Below, one piece after another: positions 33,740 through 45,340 of a stretch of 64,000 nucleotides of DNA; positions within the stretch are counted from its first letter, which is position 1; each line of letters begins with the position of its first letter. A program made the translations under genes and the position numbers. Origin of the DNA: Halichoerus grypus (lineage: Eukaryota > Chordata > Mammalia > Carnivora > Phocidae); NCBI RefSeq assembly GCF_964656455.1, contig NC_135717.1:144288308-144352307 (forward strand). Direction: 5' to 3'. The notes under the pieces were generated by a model. The model was not told the origin of the DNA, ran no database searches, and was given only the letters and a program-made list of their open reading frames with translations.

Positions 33740-33890
33740 TTGGCATCAAAGAATAAACATTAGCCTGGAATGTGAGACACTTGGCTTCCAGTCCTGGTTC
33801 TGGCTGTCATTCCCAACAAGTCTTTCAATTATTAAGGAATCCTCTTTCATTTTCAAAAAGAAGAGATTGGGTGAGATGAACTATACAGTT
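33740..33890 (+). repeat. MIR SINE
   Basis: CCTGGAATGTGAGACACTTGG, CTTCCAGTCCTGGTTCTGGCTG, AAGTCTTTCAATTATTAAGG, TCATTTTCAAAAAGAAGAG. MIR core. Confidence 0.75.
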
Positions 33891-34085
33891 CATTTTTTGT
33901 CTAAATTATTGAACATAATTTTAGTGACAGTTTTAGACTTTATGCATTCAAAATCTTTCCTCTATAAAAAGATGCATATGATCCTTTAGAAGTTGAAGAA
34001 CAAATCTGGTAAGTTTAGTAAAGTATGAAAATTAATTTTAGATAATAAAAAGTAATAGGGCTTCCTTGACCACTGTTAACATATT

Positions 34086-34112
34086 ATTTTATTTTATTTT
34101 ATTTTTTAATTA
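34086..34112. repeat. (TTTTA)n
   Basis: Five TTTTA units, about 70 bp before the poly(T) of the following L1. Confidence 0.85.
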
Positions 34113-34177
34113 ATTTTTTTTTCATCACATAGGTGTTTTGTATCAAATCACAACAAGGGTGAGTATGGTACAAAAAG

Positions 34178-36906
34178 CCTTTTTTTTTTTTTAAAGGTAG
34201 AGTTCAGTGATTCATCAGTCTTATATAATACCCAGTGCTCATTACATCACGTGCCCTCCTTAATGTCCATCACCCAGTTACCCCATCCCCCCACACCCCC
34301 TCCCATCCAGCAACCCTCAGTTTATTTCCTATAGTTAAGAGTCTCTTATGGTTTGACTCCTGATTTTTGTTTTGTTTTATTTTTCCCTCCCTTCCCCTAT
34401 GATCCTGTTTTGTTTCTTAAATTCCACATATGAGTGAGATCATATGATAATTGTCTTTCTCTGATTGACTTATTTTGCTTAGCTTAGCATAATACCCTCT
34501 AGTTCCATCCACGTCATTGCAAATGGCAAGATCTCATTTTTTTTTTTGAAGGATGAGTAATATTCCATTATATATATATACCACATTTTCTTTACTAATT
34601 CATCTGTTGATGGACATTTGGGCTCTTTCCATAGTTTGGCTATTGTGGACATTGCTGCTATAAACATTGGGGTGCACGTACCCCTTCAGATCACTACATT
34701 TGTATCTTTGGGGTAAATACCCAGTAGTGCAATTGCTGGGTCATACGGTAGCTCTATTTTCAACTTTTTGAGGAACCTCTACACTGTTTTCCAGAGTGGC
34801 CGCACCAGCTTGCATTCCCACCAACAGTGTAGGAGGGTTCCTCTCTCTCCACATCCTCACCAATATTTATTGTTTCCTGACTTGTTAATTTTAGCCATTC
34901 TGATTGGTGTGAGGTGGTATCTCGTTGTGGTTTTGATTTGTATTTCCCTGATGCTGAGTGATGTGGAGCATTTTTTCATGTGTCTGTTGGCCATTTGTAT
35001 GTCTTCTTTGGAGAAATGTCCGTTCATGTCTTCTGCCCATGTCTTGATTGGATTACTTGTTTTTTGGGTGTTGAGTTTGATTGGTTCTATATAGATTTTG
35101 GATACTAGCCCTTTATCTGATAAGACATTTGCAAATATCTTCTCCCATTCTGTAGGTTGTCTTTTGGTTTTGTCGACTGTTTGCTTTGCTGTGCAAAAGC
35201 TTTTTATCTTGATGAAGTCCCAGTAGTTCATTTTGCCCTTGCTTCCCTTGCCTTTGGAGACATGTCTACCAAGAAGTTGCTGTGGCTGAGGTCACAGAGG
35301 TTGCTGCCTGTGTTCTCCTTTAGGATTTTGATGGATTCCTATCTTACATTTAGGTCTTTCAACCATTTTGAGTCTATTTTTGTGTACAATGTAAGAAAAT
35401 GGTCCAGTTTCATTCTTCTGCATGTGGCTGTCCAATTTTCCCAACACCATTTGTTGAAGAGACTGTCTTTTTTCCATTGGATATTCTTTCCTGCCTTGTC
35501 AAAAATTAGTTGACCAAAGAGTTGAGGATCCATTTCTGGATTTTTCTATTCTGTTTCACTGATCTATGTGTCCATTTTTGTGCCAGTACCATACCATCTT
35601 GATGATGACAGCTTTGTAATAGAGCTTGAAGTCCAGAATTGTGATGCCACCACCTTTGGTTTTCTTTTTCGACATTCCTTTGGCTAGTCAGGATTTTTTT
35701 TTTCTGGTTCCATACAAATTATAGGATTATTTGTTCCATTTCTGTGAAAAAAGTTGAAGGTATTTTGATAGGGATTGCATTGAATGTATAGATTGCTCTA
35801 GGTAGTATAGACATTTTAACAATATTTGTTCTTCCAATCCATTAGTATGGAATGTTTTTCCATTTGTGTCTTCCTCAATTTCTTTCATAAGTGTTCTATA
35901 GTTTTCTGAGTACAGATCCTTTGCATCTTTGGTTACATTTATTCCCAGGTATCTTATGGTTTTGGATGCAATTGTAAATGGAGTTAACTCCTTAATTTCT
36001 CTTTCTTCTGTCTCATTGCTAGTGTATAGAAATGCAACTGATTTCTATGCATTGTTTTTTTTAATCCACCACTCTGTTGAATTCTTATATGAGTTCTAGC
36101 AATTTTGGGGTGGACTCTTGGGTTTTCCACAGAGAGTATCATGTCATCTGCAAAGAGTGAGAGTTTGACTTCTTCTCTGTCCATTCAGATGCTTTTTATT
36201 TCTTTTTGTTGTCTGATTGCTGAGGCTAAGATTTCCAGTACTATGTTGATCAACAGTGGTGAGAGTGGACATCCCTGTCATTTTCCTGACCTTAGGAGAA
36301 AAGCTCTCAGTTTTTCACCATTGAGAATGATCTTTGCTGAGGCCTTTTGATATATGGCTTTTATGATATTGAGATATGTTCCCTCTATCACTACACTGTG
36401 AAGAGTTTTAAGAAAGGATGTTGCATTTGTCAAATGCTTTTTCTGCACCAATTGAGAGGATCGTATGGTTCTTGTCCTTTCTTTTATTAATGTAGTGCAT
36501 CACATTGATTGATTTGCAGATGTTGAGCCAACCTTGCAGCCCAGGAATAAATCCCACTTGATCATGGTGAATAATCCTTTTAATGTGCTGTTGGATCCTA
36601 TTGGCTAGTATCTTGGTGAGAATTTTTGCATCCATGTTCATCAGGGATATTGCTCTGTAATTCTACTTTTTGGTGCTGTCTTTGTCTGGTTTTGGGATCA
36701 AGGTAATGCTGGCCTCATAGAAAGAGTTCTGAAGTTTTCCTTCCATTTCTATTTTTTGAAACAACTTCAGAAGTATAGGTAATAATTCTACTTTAAATAT
36801 TTGGTAGAATTCCCCTCGGAAGCCCTCTGGCCCTGGACTCTTGTTTGTTGGGAGATTTTTGATTACTGCTTCAATTTCCTTGCTGATTATGGGCCTGTTC
36901 AGGTTA
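34178..36906 (-). mobile_element. L1-C: 5'-truncated L1, antisense
   Basis: Poly(T) at 34180-34192 (tail), 3' UTR to about 34470, ORF2 to 36906, where it stops inside the region before RT (LNRPI-type text, GGGCCTGTTCAGG). No clear target duplication can be matched at the two ends: 34179 and 36907 share nothing obvious. Sequence is close to L1-A, so similar age. Confidence 0.96.
34475..36906 (-). pseudogene. L1-C ORF2 remnant (RT and C-terminus)
   Basis: RT catalytic FADD is intact at 36143-36154, within a block reading [18 protein letters not shown]. The upstream RT palm block with [18 protein letters not shown] is at 36408-36641. C-terminal blocks at 35292-35533, 34857-35231 ([18 protein letters not shown], then [11 protein letters not shown]) and 34479-34667 ([16 protein letters not shown]). 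Pieces in different frames show several frameshifts. No endonuclease is present. Confidence 0.94.
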
Positions 36907-37279
36907 GCTTCTTTATTTTAAAATTGTTTCTTATTTGTTTCTCTTGCTTGAATTGGGTTTCCCAGAAGACAATAACAATGTCTTCTTTTTTCCTCCTTTT
37001 AATTCAAAATAAAATTCCTGACATAAGATAGTAGTTTGACAATTTTTTTTGAATACGTAAGTAAAAATCAAAGAGAGATCTCTTGTCACATATTTTTAAA
37101 ACTGTTGGGAAAAAATAATATTTAAGGGATGGAGATGGGTAGAAGAGATATTATAGTTTATTTATTTGAAGGAGAGTTTAATAAAAGGTAAGTATGTTTC
37201 CTTTCTATCCTTTACCACACATTCCTAGTGTCAAACCTTAAATTTAATTCAATTGACTTTTATTAAGTGCCTACCCTAC
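36907..37279. other. unique DNA
   Basis: No gene. The 37240-37285 text TTTTATTAAGTGCCTACC is MIR/L2-like but too short to call. Confidence 0.45.
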
Positions 37280-37530
37280 TGCTGGCAAGAAAACAGAATT
37301 TAGAACCAGAAATGGATACCAATTCTGGCTCTTTCATTCACTGTTATATGACCCTGGGCAAGTATCTCACATTCTGAGTTGCAGTATTCTCAACCATATT
37401 GTGGGGATGATAATATCTATTTTCCAGGTTTGTACCAATGATTAAGTTAGGTAATGTAAGCTCTCTCCCAACAACAGAGCTCAGCTCTGAGCAAGCCCTT
37501 GATATATCTTTGCACGTAGTGTTATTATTT
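37280..37530 (+). repeat. MIR SINE
   Basis: CAGAATTTAGAACCAGAAATGG, AATTCTGGCTCTTTCATTCACTG, TATATGACCCTGGGCAAGTATC, GGGGATGATAATATC, AGCAAGCCCTTGATATATC. Well preserved core. Confidence 0.92.
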
Positions 37531-38627
37531 GTATTCAGTGTATTTAATAGATCTCCAATGAAATGGATTGGGTCTGAAATGTTAAAACTGCTGATATATT
37601 TCTACTTAAATAAGTAATAACTTTGTTGCCTACATTTTTTTACTGCCCTTCTTAAATATGTTTTTGGTTCACAGATGCCTTGGAAATTTTGATAAATGAG
37701 TCATTTTTCCATATATGTGCATGCACAAACATACTCTCATGCACATTATTTTGTTCAATATTTCAGTAAACTATCTATCTCATTAAAGTGTTTCCCTTAG
37801 TTTATGTCTACAACAAGTAAAATCAAATTAAATTGGTAATATTAGAAATTTTGCAATGTCAAGGGAAGTCCTTCCACTGAAAAAAGTATTTGAAAATCAC
37901 ATATGTTAGGGATGTTGCTAATATTATGCTTTCTGTCTTTCTGCGTAATGATGTAAAAAGAACAGTAGGCAAAAGATAGAAGATGAAATCTTAAGTTCAA
38001 TGAGAAATTAGAGTTCACCAAGCAATACAAGAGGATTTACTGAGTATTCACTAGATATGGGATGGGGCAAGTGAGTGGAAAGTTAAGCATTGTTCATTGC
38101 TGATATTTAGCAAATTTGTTTGTGAATATTATTTTGGTATCAATTTCAGAGTTTATGTTTCTTCAACAGATCAAGTTTTATTACATTAATTTTCTAAACT
38201 TTTATAAGTCAGAGGGAGAAACTGAATTGTAGTAAGTTATAACAGGACCCTCAGGCCAACCCACAAAGATCTCTGGAGTAGGTATATTAATTTGGAATTG
38301 TTTTCAACTGAAGCAAATGGCCAACCATTGTACCCCAGTATGGGTGGCTCATTAGATATAGGTTGTTCTTGGGGAGAGCACTGTATCTTCAATAAGGCAA
38401 CTCCTTTATAGCCAAAGGAAATACCCAGAAAGATGCAGCTATGAATTATGAGCAGTCAATATTCTCACTCACTGAGGCAACAGATGTCTTGGTCTTGAAA
38501 GAAGAAAGGGAATTACACAACAGCATTATACTATTTTGCGAATCTCTCATAATAGATATTATTGTTAGTTATATTTTCTAGTTGGAATATAAGTGTGAAT
38601 GGTCAGAAGAAGGTGGAGAAATAATAT
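37531..38627. other. unique DNA
   Basis: About 1.1 kb with no recognisable repeat and no significant open frame. Confidence 0.5.
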
Positions 38628-38628
38628 G

Positions 38629-38630
38629 GG

Positions 38631-38696
<66 letters not shown>
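38629..38696. repeat. (TA)n(TG)n(TA)n compound microsatellite
   Basis: TATATATATA, about 14 TG units, then about 14 TA units. Likely length-variable. Confidence 0.96.
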
Positions 38697-38697
<1 letters not shown>

Positions 38698-39150
38698 CAA
38701 AGCTGATACAAATTTATCATCACAAAGCTTTAGGAGGAATACATTTATCTTCAGATCCTATATTTATGTAGCCCACCAAAGATGTTATTTTAAAATTTTC
38801 TTCTTGAAAGTCTTACTCCAATACAATTTTAAAAGAATTATCAATGTGGCCTCATATAGAAAACTGTGACTAATTCACTCCATTTCAACTTTATCAGCAT
38901 TATCCTTACTAAATTTATATCCAACTAATTTATACATTTGTTACTTTATAAATGCTACTAATATATTTCATGTGTTTGTACTCTGTCTTCCAGCTAAAAA
39001 TAAAAGTTTTTTTGAAGATAGATGCTGAGTCCTCATTTTCAGTTGTGGTTATACATACCCAACATCAGTCATTTATTCAATTACCATGTTGACTCACCAG
39101 TTTTATTTTTACTTTTTATATTGTTCTGCTCTACCATGATCCAGAATCTC
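38697..39150. other. unique DNA
   Basis: Nothing recognised. Confidence 0.45.
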
Positions 39151-39153
39151 TGC

Positions 39154-39156
<3 letters not shown>

Positions 39157-39196
<40 letters not shown>

Positions 39197-39206
39197 CGCA
39201 TGTGTG
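39157..39206. repeat. (TG)n(CG)n microsatellite, Z-DNA type
   Basis: About 15 TG units followed by five CG units (GCGCGCGCGC) and ATGTGTG: an unbroken purine/pyrimidine alternation of about 50 bp. The open frame coding CVCVCV is a repeat artefact. Confidence 0.96.
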
Positions 39207-39365
39207 AAAACAACAAATTTATTGTTTCACATATCTGGAACTGGAAGTTCAAAATTAAGGTGTCACCAAGGCTATGTTCTCTCTGGAACCTAGAGTGGTG
39301 AGTCCTTCCTTGCCTCTCCCTAGCTTCTAGTGATTTGCTGGCAATCTTTCAGATTCCCTGTCCTT
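39207..39365 (+). repeat. LTR-like old repeat, internal part
   Basis: AACAAATTTATTGTTTCACA, CTGGAACTGGAAGTTCAAAATTAAGG, TGTCACCAAGGC, CCTTGCCTCTCCCTAGCTTC, TGATTTGCTGGCAATC. Same family style as 40885 and 19120 (MaLR/ERVL-like, uncertain). Confidence 0.6.
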
Positions 39366-39412
39366 TCTCTCTTTTTTTTTTAATTATTTTTTTTTGAAAT
39401 TTAGTCTTAGTT

Positions 39413-39614
39413 CTTTTTTTTTTTTAAGATTTTATTTATTTAATTGCCAGAGAGAGACACAGCGAGAGAGGGAACACAAGCAGGAGGAGTAGGAGAGGGA
39501 GAAGCAGGCTTCCCGCGGAGCAGGGAGCCCGATGCAGGGCTGGATCCCAGGACCCTGGGATCATGACCTGAGCCGAAGGCAGACGTTTAATGACTGAGCC
39601 ACTCAGGCGCCCCT
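39413..39614 (-). mobile_element. SINEC, antisense
   Basis: Poly(T), AAGATTTTATTTATTTAATTGCCAG, GAACACAAGCAGGAGGAG, CTGAGCCACTCAGGCGCCCC. CAAGCAGG variant group. The left flank is T-rich, so a target duplication cannot be fixed (CTTAGTTC.. versus CTTAATTT.. is only suggestive). Confidence 0.96.
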
Positions 39615-40680
39615 TAATTTTGTTTTTTAGTAGTAGTGAAACTACACTCTCAAAAAATATCAGATGACTTTAGAATACATATAAATCACATTTAGTAAAA
39701 TCACAGCTCAATTTTACAGCTCAATTTATGAATAATAATTCTAGCGTTAAAGAACACATAGTGACAAAACAACTTCAAGTTAATCAGGAACAATTTTTTG
39801 GTGCCCTTCTGATTTAGTCCTAAGTATATATACATTTAAAGCCTTTTTAACTGACCATAACTGAGTAATGTATGATTGGAATTAAATCAGTAGCACCATT
39901 ATTGCTAACTTATTTAATATTTGTTCACCAGATAGTCAGTTCCAACCATTAATAAATATCATTATTGACAGAAAATGAATAACTTAAAGTGTTGTGCAGC
40001 CTATACCAATTACTGTTACCTTTTTTTAAGTCCCCAAATTATTCAACAATGTTAAAGGAGTGATATGATTCAGTCTTGAAGAGCTCAAATGATCTGCTTT
40101 ACATTTTGCTATAGATAGTTAAAACCTCACTGTTTTTCAGTAACATTTGTTATTAGTAGACTGTTTTCTCAGGGATTTCTTGAAAATTACATTTTCCCTG
40201 CATTAAATAGTACCCCTGTGGCCTATGAGCTGATATTCTATTTTCTTTAGAACCTAAATACCCTGAAGTCTTGCTGAAACTAAGGAATAAAATCAATGAA
40301 AATTAAAGCTGTTTCCTAAAAGGAGAATTTTTTTTCTTTTGTTGCCTCATTACTTCATCTTGGTGGTATAATAAGGTAATGGGTATAGAGGAATTTTTTG
40401 ACATATAAATATAAAAGTATGAAAGCTTGATCAATCATTTATTTTTTGATTTTCCACTCTCATTCCCTACTAGAGATAAAATATATTGGTAGATTTTGTA
40501 TATGTATTATACATATATAGATGTAGATTTTGTATATATATTATGTAATGTAATATATGTTATATATCATATATATATATATTTACATGCAATAAAGTGC
40601 TATAAAATATTTCACTTCCCTGTTCTATGAATTAGTCAAACTTTTAACCTGTAAGATAAATGTTGCTCTAATGAATTAAA
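39615..40680. other. unique AT-rich DNA
   Basis: Direct repeat ACAGCTCAATTT (39704 and 39717). AT-rich dyad-like stretch at 40495-40590 with the phrase AGATTTTGTATAT twice. No gene. Confidence 0.5.
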
Positions 40681-40684
40681 AGGT

Positions 40685-40870
40685 TTAATAAATATTTATT
40701 AAGTTTTTGCTGTGTGGGTTGTACTGGTGGACATTGTTAAATGAAGTAGCAAAATACAAGGTGAGTTCCTGCCTTAGAAGACATTATTAATCTGTTGGGA
40801 AAACAAGCTATGCATATGGGAAGATATAAATAATTCTAAGAAAAAATATGTGATAAATAGCAACTAAATG
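40685..40870 (-). repeat. L2 LINE fragment, antisense
   Basis: AATAAATATTTATTAAGTTTTTGCTGTG, GGTGAGTTCCTGCCTTAGAAG. The usual antisense L2 3' phrases (AATATTTATTGAG.., GTCCCTGCCCTCA..). Old and diverged. Confidence 0.6.
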
Positions 40871-40884
40871 ATACAAACTATGAA

Positions 40885-41050
40885 TTCTATATTAGTTTGC
40901 TAGGGCTGCCATAACAAAATACCATAGACTTGGTGGCTTAAGTAACAAAAATTGATTCCTTATAATTCTGGGGTTTGGAAGCCCAAGATCAAGGCACTGG
41001 TGGATTCAGTGTCTGGGGAAAGCCTGTTTCCTAGTTAGTGATGAATACTG
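40885..41050 (+). repeat. LTR-like old repeat, 5' part
   Basis: TATTAGTTTGCTAGGGCTGCC, ATAACAAAATACCATAGACTTGG, TGGCTTAAGTAACAAAAATTG, TCTGGGGTTTGGAAGCCC. Typical 5' part of an old TG..CA LTR family. Not classified further. Confidence 0.65.
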
Positions 41051-41529
41051 AATATAAGCAGATTCCCTTCTCATTTGCTGGAGGGTGAGAAATACAATCA
41101 TGGCTACTCCACAGATAGAAGAGAAAGCAGTGGTGTCAATGTACATTCCTCGGACGTGACAAAGGGCCAATACAAAGAATATATTGAGAATAGTGTGCAT
41201 AATCATATTGGACTAAAGTCTGACCAGTAGCATTATATGCCTTTAGGCCCAGGAGGATAATCTGGGAGGTAGAAGGTCATTATAAAGTGAGTAATATGAC
41301 TGGAACAGATTGTCTATAATCTTACCATTGGAGGAAGGTGACAGAAGAGAAAATGCAACATTGAAAGTGGACGTTCAGTCTACCACGTGAAAAAGCATCC
41401 CTACAAAAACTTTTGGGATGACAAGACTTAGTGTACAGAAGTACAAAGTGAAGAGAGTGCAGTGACACAGATAGCCAAATGTGCAGAAACAGGAGTACAC
41501 AGTGATTTTATCCAGAGATGGGTGAAGCA
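41051..41529. other. unique DNA
   Basis: No gene. Weak L2-like phrases at 41290-41350. Minus frames of 66 and 82 codons without family features. Confidence 0.4.
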
Positions 41530-41960
41530 TATTTGAATTGTTTAATCCTGTAAGCATGGGTTGAGCATTTGAAGGTACCAGATGCAATGCAGGGTATGGA
41601 AAACATAGGATTAAATTAAACATGGTCTGGGGTGCTTGGGTGGCTCAGTCGTTAAACGTCTGCCTTCGGCTCAGGTCATGATCCTGGAGTCCTGGGATCG
41701 AGCCCCGCATCCGGCTCCCTGCTCAGCGGGAAGCCTGCTTCTCCTTCCTCCACTCCCCCTGTGTTCCCTCTCTAGTTGTCTCTTTCTCTCTCTCTGTCAA
41801 ATAAATAAATAAAGTCTTTAAAAAAAATTAGACATGGTCCTTGGACTCAAAGATCTTATAGTCTAGTGGGGTAACATTAAGTGTATGATAAATTAAACAG
41901 TGTTCTAGTTGCTATGTTAGAAGTGTGTATAGAGTACATTAGGTTCACCAAAGAAAGAGT
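41530..41960 (-). repeat. L2 LINE fragment, antisense, split by a SINE
   Basis: GTTGAGCATTTGAAGGTACCAGATG before the SINE, then CATGGTCCTTGGACTCAAAG, ATCTTATAGTCTAGTGGGG and TAAATTAAACAGTGTTCTAG after it. The phrases continue across the SINE insertion. Confidence 0.65.
41628..41824 (+). mobile_element. SINEC, sense
   Basis: GGGGTGCTTGGGTGGCTCAG, GTCGTTAAACGTCTGCC, CTCAGCGGGAAGCCTGC, AAATAAATAAATAAAGTC. Target duplication AAATTAAACATGGTC (41613-41627) versus AAATTAGACATGGTC (41825-41839), one mismatch. Confidence 0.97.
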
Positions 41961-42050
41961 GGTCAAGTTTAGGTACCTACAAAAACTCCTTCAATGTGTA
42001 CTGTGTCATGTAAAATGACAACATATGCTGTGAAAAATTAAAGGATGAGA

Positions 42051-42161
42051 CACGTATTGAATGGAGCACTGGGTGTTATACACAAACAATGAATCATGGA
42101 ACACTACATCAAAAACTAATGATGTAATGTATGATGATTAACATAACATAATAAAATTAAA
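42051..42161 (+). mobile_element. 111-bp 5'-truncated L1, sense
   Basis: GGAGCACTGGGTGTTATAC, AATGAATCATGGAACACTAC, AAAAACTAATGATGTAATG, ATTAACATAACATAATAAAATT: the L1 3' UTR end in sense. Perfect 18-bp target duplication AAAAATTAAAGGATGAGA at 42033-42050 and 42162-42179. Only the last tenth of a kilobase of an L1 was inserted. Confidence 0.97.
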
Positions 42162-42274
42162 AAAAATTAAAGGATGAGAAAATGAAGTAAAATTCTGAGA
42201 GTCCTAAATGCCAACCAAAAATACTGTGGCACCAGGAAGGGCAGTGTGCAAAATAGCAGGACATTAAGGCTAGT

Positions 42275-42465
42275 ACCAGAACTATGGCAATGTAGCATAG
42301 GAGCTTGGAGAAGGAGGCATGTGGACCAAATGCCTCCCGGAACTCAGTTTGCCATTTACTATGTGGGCAAATTTAGTCAACATCTTTGTGCCTTAGTTTC
42401 CTCTTATGTTAAATGTTTTTGTAAAGATTAAATTATTTGATATGTGTATGTAGTTATGCAAGACC
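42275..42465 (+). repeat. MIR SINE
   Basis: GCATAGGAGCTTGGAGAAGG, TTTGCCATTTACTATGTGGGC, ATCTTTGTGCCTTAGTTTCC, AAGATTAAATTATTTGATATG. Confidence 0.85.
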
Positions 42466-43083
42466 GATGGGTTAATCAGAGCCTGTTCTTCTCAAAACAA
42501 TAGTCACTCTTAGACACAGAAGAAAGAAACTAGAAAACCAGATAAATATTCCATTCTTTCTGGTGAAGCAATTTTATTCAAATATTGGGTAATATGGAGT
42601 GAGAAAGTATCTGCTCTTCTTTTTATTAAAACAAACAGCATATGATTTAAATATAATGCAAAATTCTTGGGATAGTTGACCATTCTCCTTAGCTTGAAGT
42701 ATTTTCTTTTTGGAAAAGATAAATAATCACAGCACTAACCATGTTCTGAAAAGACACTCATTTTTGGTATAAAGGAACTGGCAATCAAATAGGATCAGGT
42801 CTGTATAGTAAATACTTAGTTACTATATATGCTACATTTATATATATGTAAATATAATATATACATGTAAATACATATAAAGCATATCTGTATTAAATTT
42901 TCCCATAGTGTTTGGGATTTTGTATTATTTTCTGGAGTCTTAGGTTAATGATATTTCAAACCAAAAGTAACTAAATCGAGTAAAAGCAAATGTAGGAAAT
43001 TTTTCCTGTTGTCTGGGAAGTTTTAGTTGGGCTCCAAAACTGATATCAATAGTTACAGAATAACTCCACAGAGTGGAAAGGAA
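42466..43083. other. unique DNA
   Basis: AT-rich TATATA-type patch at 42830-42885. No gene. Confidence 0.5.
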
Positions 43084-43099
43084 CTGCCAGAATGTTTTA

Positions 43100-43297
43100 G
43101 TTTTTTTTAGATTTTATTTACTTATTTGACAGAGAGAGACACAGAAAGAGAGAGAGGGAACACAAGCAGGGGGAGTGGGAGAGGGAGAAGCAGGCTTCCC
43201 GCTGAGCAGGGAGCCCGATGCGGGGCTCCATCCCAGGACCTGGGACCATGACCTGAGCCGAAGGCAGACGCTTAACGACTGAGCCACCCAGGTGCCC
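43100..43297 (-). mobile_element. SINEC, antisense
   Basis: TTTTTTTTAGATTTTATTTACTTATTTGAC to CAGGTGCCC. Target duplication CTGCCAGAATGTTTTA (43084-43099) versus CTGCCAGGATGTTTTA (43298-43313), one mismatch. CAAGCAGGGGGAG variant. Confidence 0.98.
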
Positions 43298-43313
43298 CTG
43301 CCAGGATGTTTTA

Positions 43314-44429
43314 ACGGGGCTTCTTAAAAAGTAGCCAGTTAAGGTCCTCAGACATCTCCCTATCAAATATCTATTTTCAGCCTATATAAAGAAGAGACTG
43401 AGCAAGGCAGCCTCCAAATAAAAGCAACCAGAGTATTGTATTAAACTAGTGTTTATATGCACCGGCAGCAAGAAAGCTCTCAAGCCCCAGCCCACCCCAC
43501 CTATAGTCCAGGGCTGATTACAATACATTGTCAGGACTCTGCAGGGAGTTTGGTGTCAGCTCAGATGGAACAGCATCACTGCAACAAGAGCAGACACTGG
43601 GATAATTTCAGACAAGGAAAGACACTGAGAGGATGAAATGTAGAGAAAAAGGGAGGGTCAGAATTAGAGGATATCAATATTGATGTCATCTGTGGCTCCG
43701 TAAAGACTGCCATGATGTGAAACAGGGAAACACAATTTTTCCAATAGAGAAAGTTCTCAAGGGGTTTCTTAATTCCTCTCTAGGTACTATGGATTGCAGT
43801 TGTATTTTTATTTAATCTGAAGGAAAAATTTACTGAGCTGGAATCTCACATCCAACAATAGGCTGGATTGTTTGAGACAAACACTCATGCTGAGAATAAT
43901 TCAATAAACTGAACAAAAGTTTTAAAAAAAAATCTCTTTTGAAGCCTCAGGAAATTACCAACACAGTGAGACTACATTGTGCTAGAAAAAGAAGAAAAGA
44001 TGAGAGAAGTTAACTCAAACCTTGAGGCCACTTTTTGCCCTTAAGAATTGCTGATTTCAAAAGTGACACTGGTGGCAAAAAAAGGATAATAAACCAAGCA
44101 GAGTTTTTAGAGATCTTATAGGGCTGAGGAGAAAAGTCAGAAGTCTGAGAAGGGCCTCTGGTAAAAACTGTGGGCTTCTGATGGAAGGACCCAAGGAATG
44201 AGGGTGAACCAGAAATAGACTAGCTGTCAGAAGGAATAAAGCCAGCATGTAACCATCTCAGGCCATCTTTGGAATCAGGCTCATTTGCCTCCAGAAGTGT
44301 TTCAAGCCACAAGCAAAAGTCAATCTTCTCTAAGGGAAAATAATGTCATTGATCAGACTTACCAAGAAGTTATAAATTTTATTACCCCATCCTTCCTTTT
44401 ATGTATTTGATTCTGTTCATTGATAGCTG
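43314..44429. other. unique DNA
   Basis: No repeat recognised. TATATAAAG at 43383 resembles a TATA box but has no gene attached. A 63-codon minus frame (44057-44248) has no family features. Confidence 0.45.
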
Positions 44430-44430
44430 C

Positions 44431-44473
44431 CTTTTTCTTTCTTTCTTTCTTTCTTTCTCTCTTCTTTCTTTCA
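44431..44473. repeat. (TTTC)n microsatellite
   Basis: TTTC units with one CTCTC interruption. Confidence 0.93.
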
Positions 44474-44612
44474 TTCTTACATATTTTGCTGTGGAATTAC
44501 TCTTGCCAAAACTTTCTTGACAGCTGTATTACCATTGTTCATTCTGCTCTTGGTCATGATAAAATGACTTTCCCTGCTTCATTGATTGTTTTGTACCTTG
44601 TAGACAAAATTG

Positions 44613-44662
44613 TCTTAATACTAATTTTTAATACTAGTTTAATACTAATTGTTTTAATACTA
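44613..44662. repeat. degenerate TTTAATACTA tandem
   Basis: TTAATACTA occurs four times, 11 to 15 bases apart. Confidence 0.75.
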
Positions 44663-44699
44663 AAATCACAATTTTCTAATATTAAAAATAAAGCATTTG

Positions 44700-45322
44700 C
44701 TTGAGATATTGGTCAAGACTCTTACATTTACAAGTCCCCCAAACAAAAATCTAACTAGTTTAAGGAGAAAAGGAAATGAGTTGGTCCAAAGAACTAGTGT
44801 AACTCACAGGATTGAGGAAGAGTCATAATAATGTGGCCTTTGTGGCTACATGAAGATTCAAGTTGGCTGGTATTTCCTTATATCCAACTTCAGTCACTCC
44901 TTAGTCTTTCTTGGCTTTATTTCCTCTAATTTCAGCAGGTCTTCCACGCATGACAAGTGATATAACAGATTCAGAATCATATCCCTTCAGTATGGACCCC
45001 CAGAGGCAAAGCCTCAAAATCTAGACTGATAATGAAAGGGAAGAGCATTCCGGAAGCTCCGACAGGAAACGCACCTCCCTCCTCCCCATCCCCCACCCTA
45101 GGTCTGAGAGGCTGGGACTGAGGATAGAGAGGAGGAGACGGAAAAGCTTGTTCAGCAGTTAAAGATAATAAACACAGCAGTACACAACACCTAATATACA
45201 TTTTGTCATATCTGCCTTCAATTTCTTGATTGTTTGGTTTTAGGTGTGTCTCTTAAGGATTCCATACACTCGGTTTTGTTTGTACAATTCAAGGGGAAGT
45301 CTGTTTATTTCTTTTTTCCCTT
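44700..45322. other. unique or old repeat DNA
   Basis: 44720-44890 (CAAACAAAAATCTAACTAG.., TCACAGGATTGAGG) resembles a diverged old repeat. 45030-45150 is locally GC-richer (CTCCGACAGGAAACGC, CCTCCCCATCCCCCACC). A 74-codon minus frame at 44977-45201 starts with a hydrophobic signal-like stretch but matches no family I know. Confidence 0.4.
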
Positions 45323-45340
45323 TAAGAGGTGACTTTATCT

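Noticed and set aside
38582..38869. 95-codon frame with IYVCVCVC
   Set aside because: Translation of the TA/TG microsatellite.
43383..43391. TATA-box-like TATATAAAG as a promoter
   Set aside because: No initiator, CpG island or downstream exon visible; AT-rich DNA makes this common.
44977..45201. 74-codon minus frame with a hydrophobic signal-like start
   Set aside because: Short, no recognised family, not supported by a promoter or splice sites. Noted only as a GC-richer patch.
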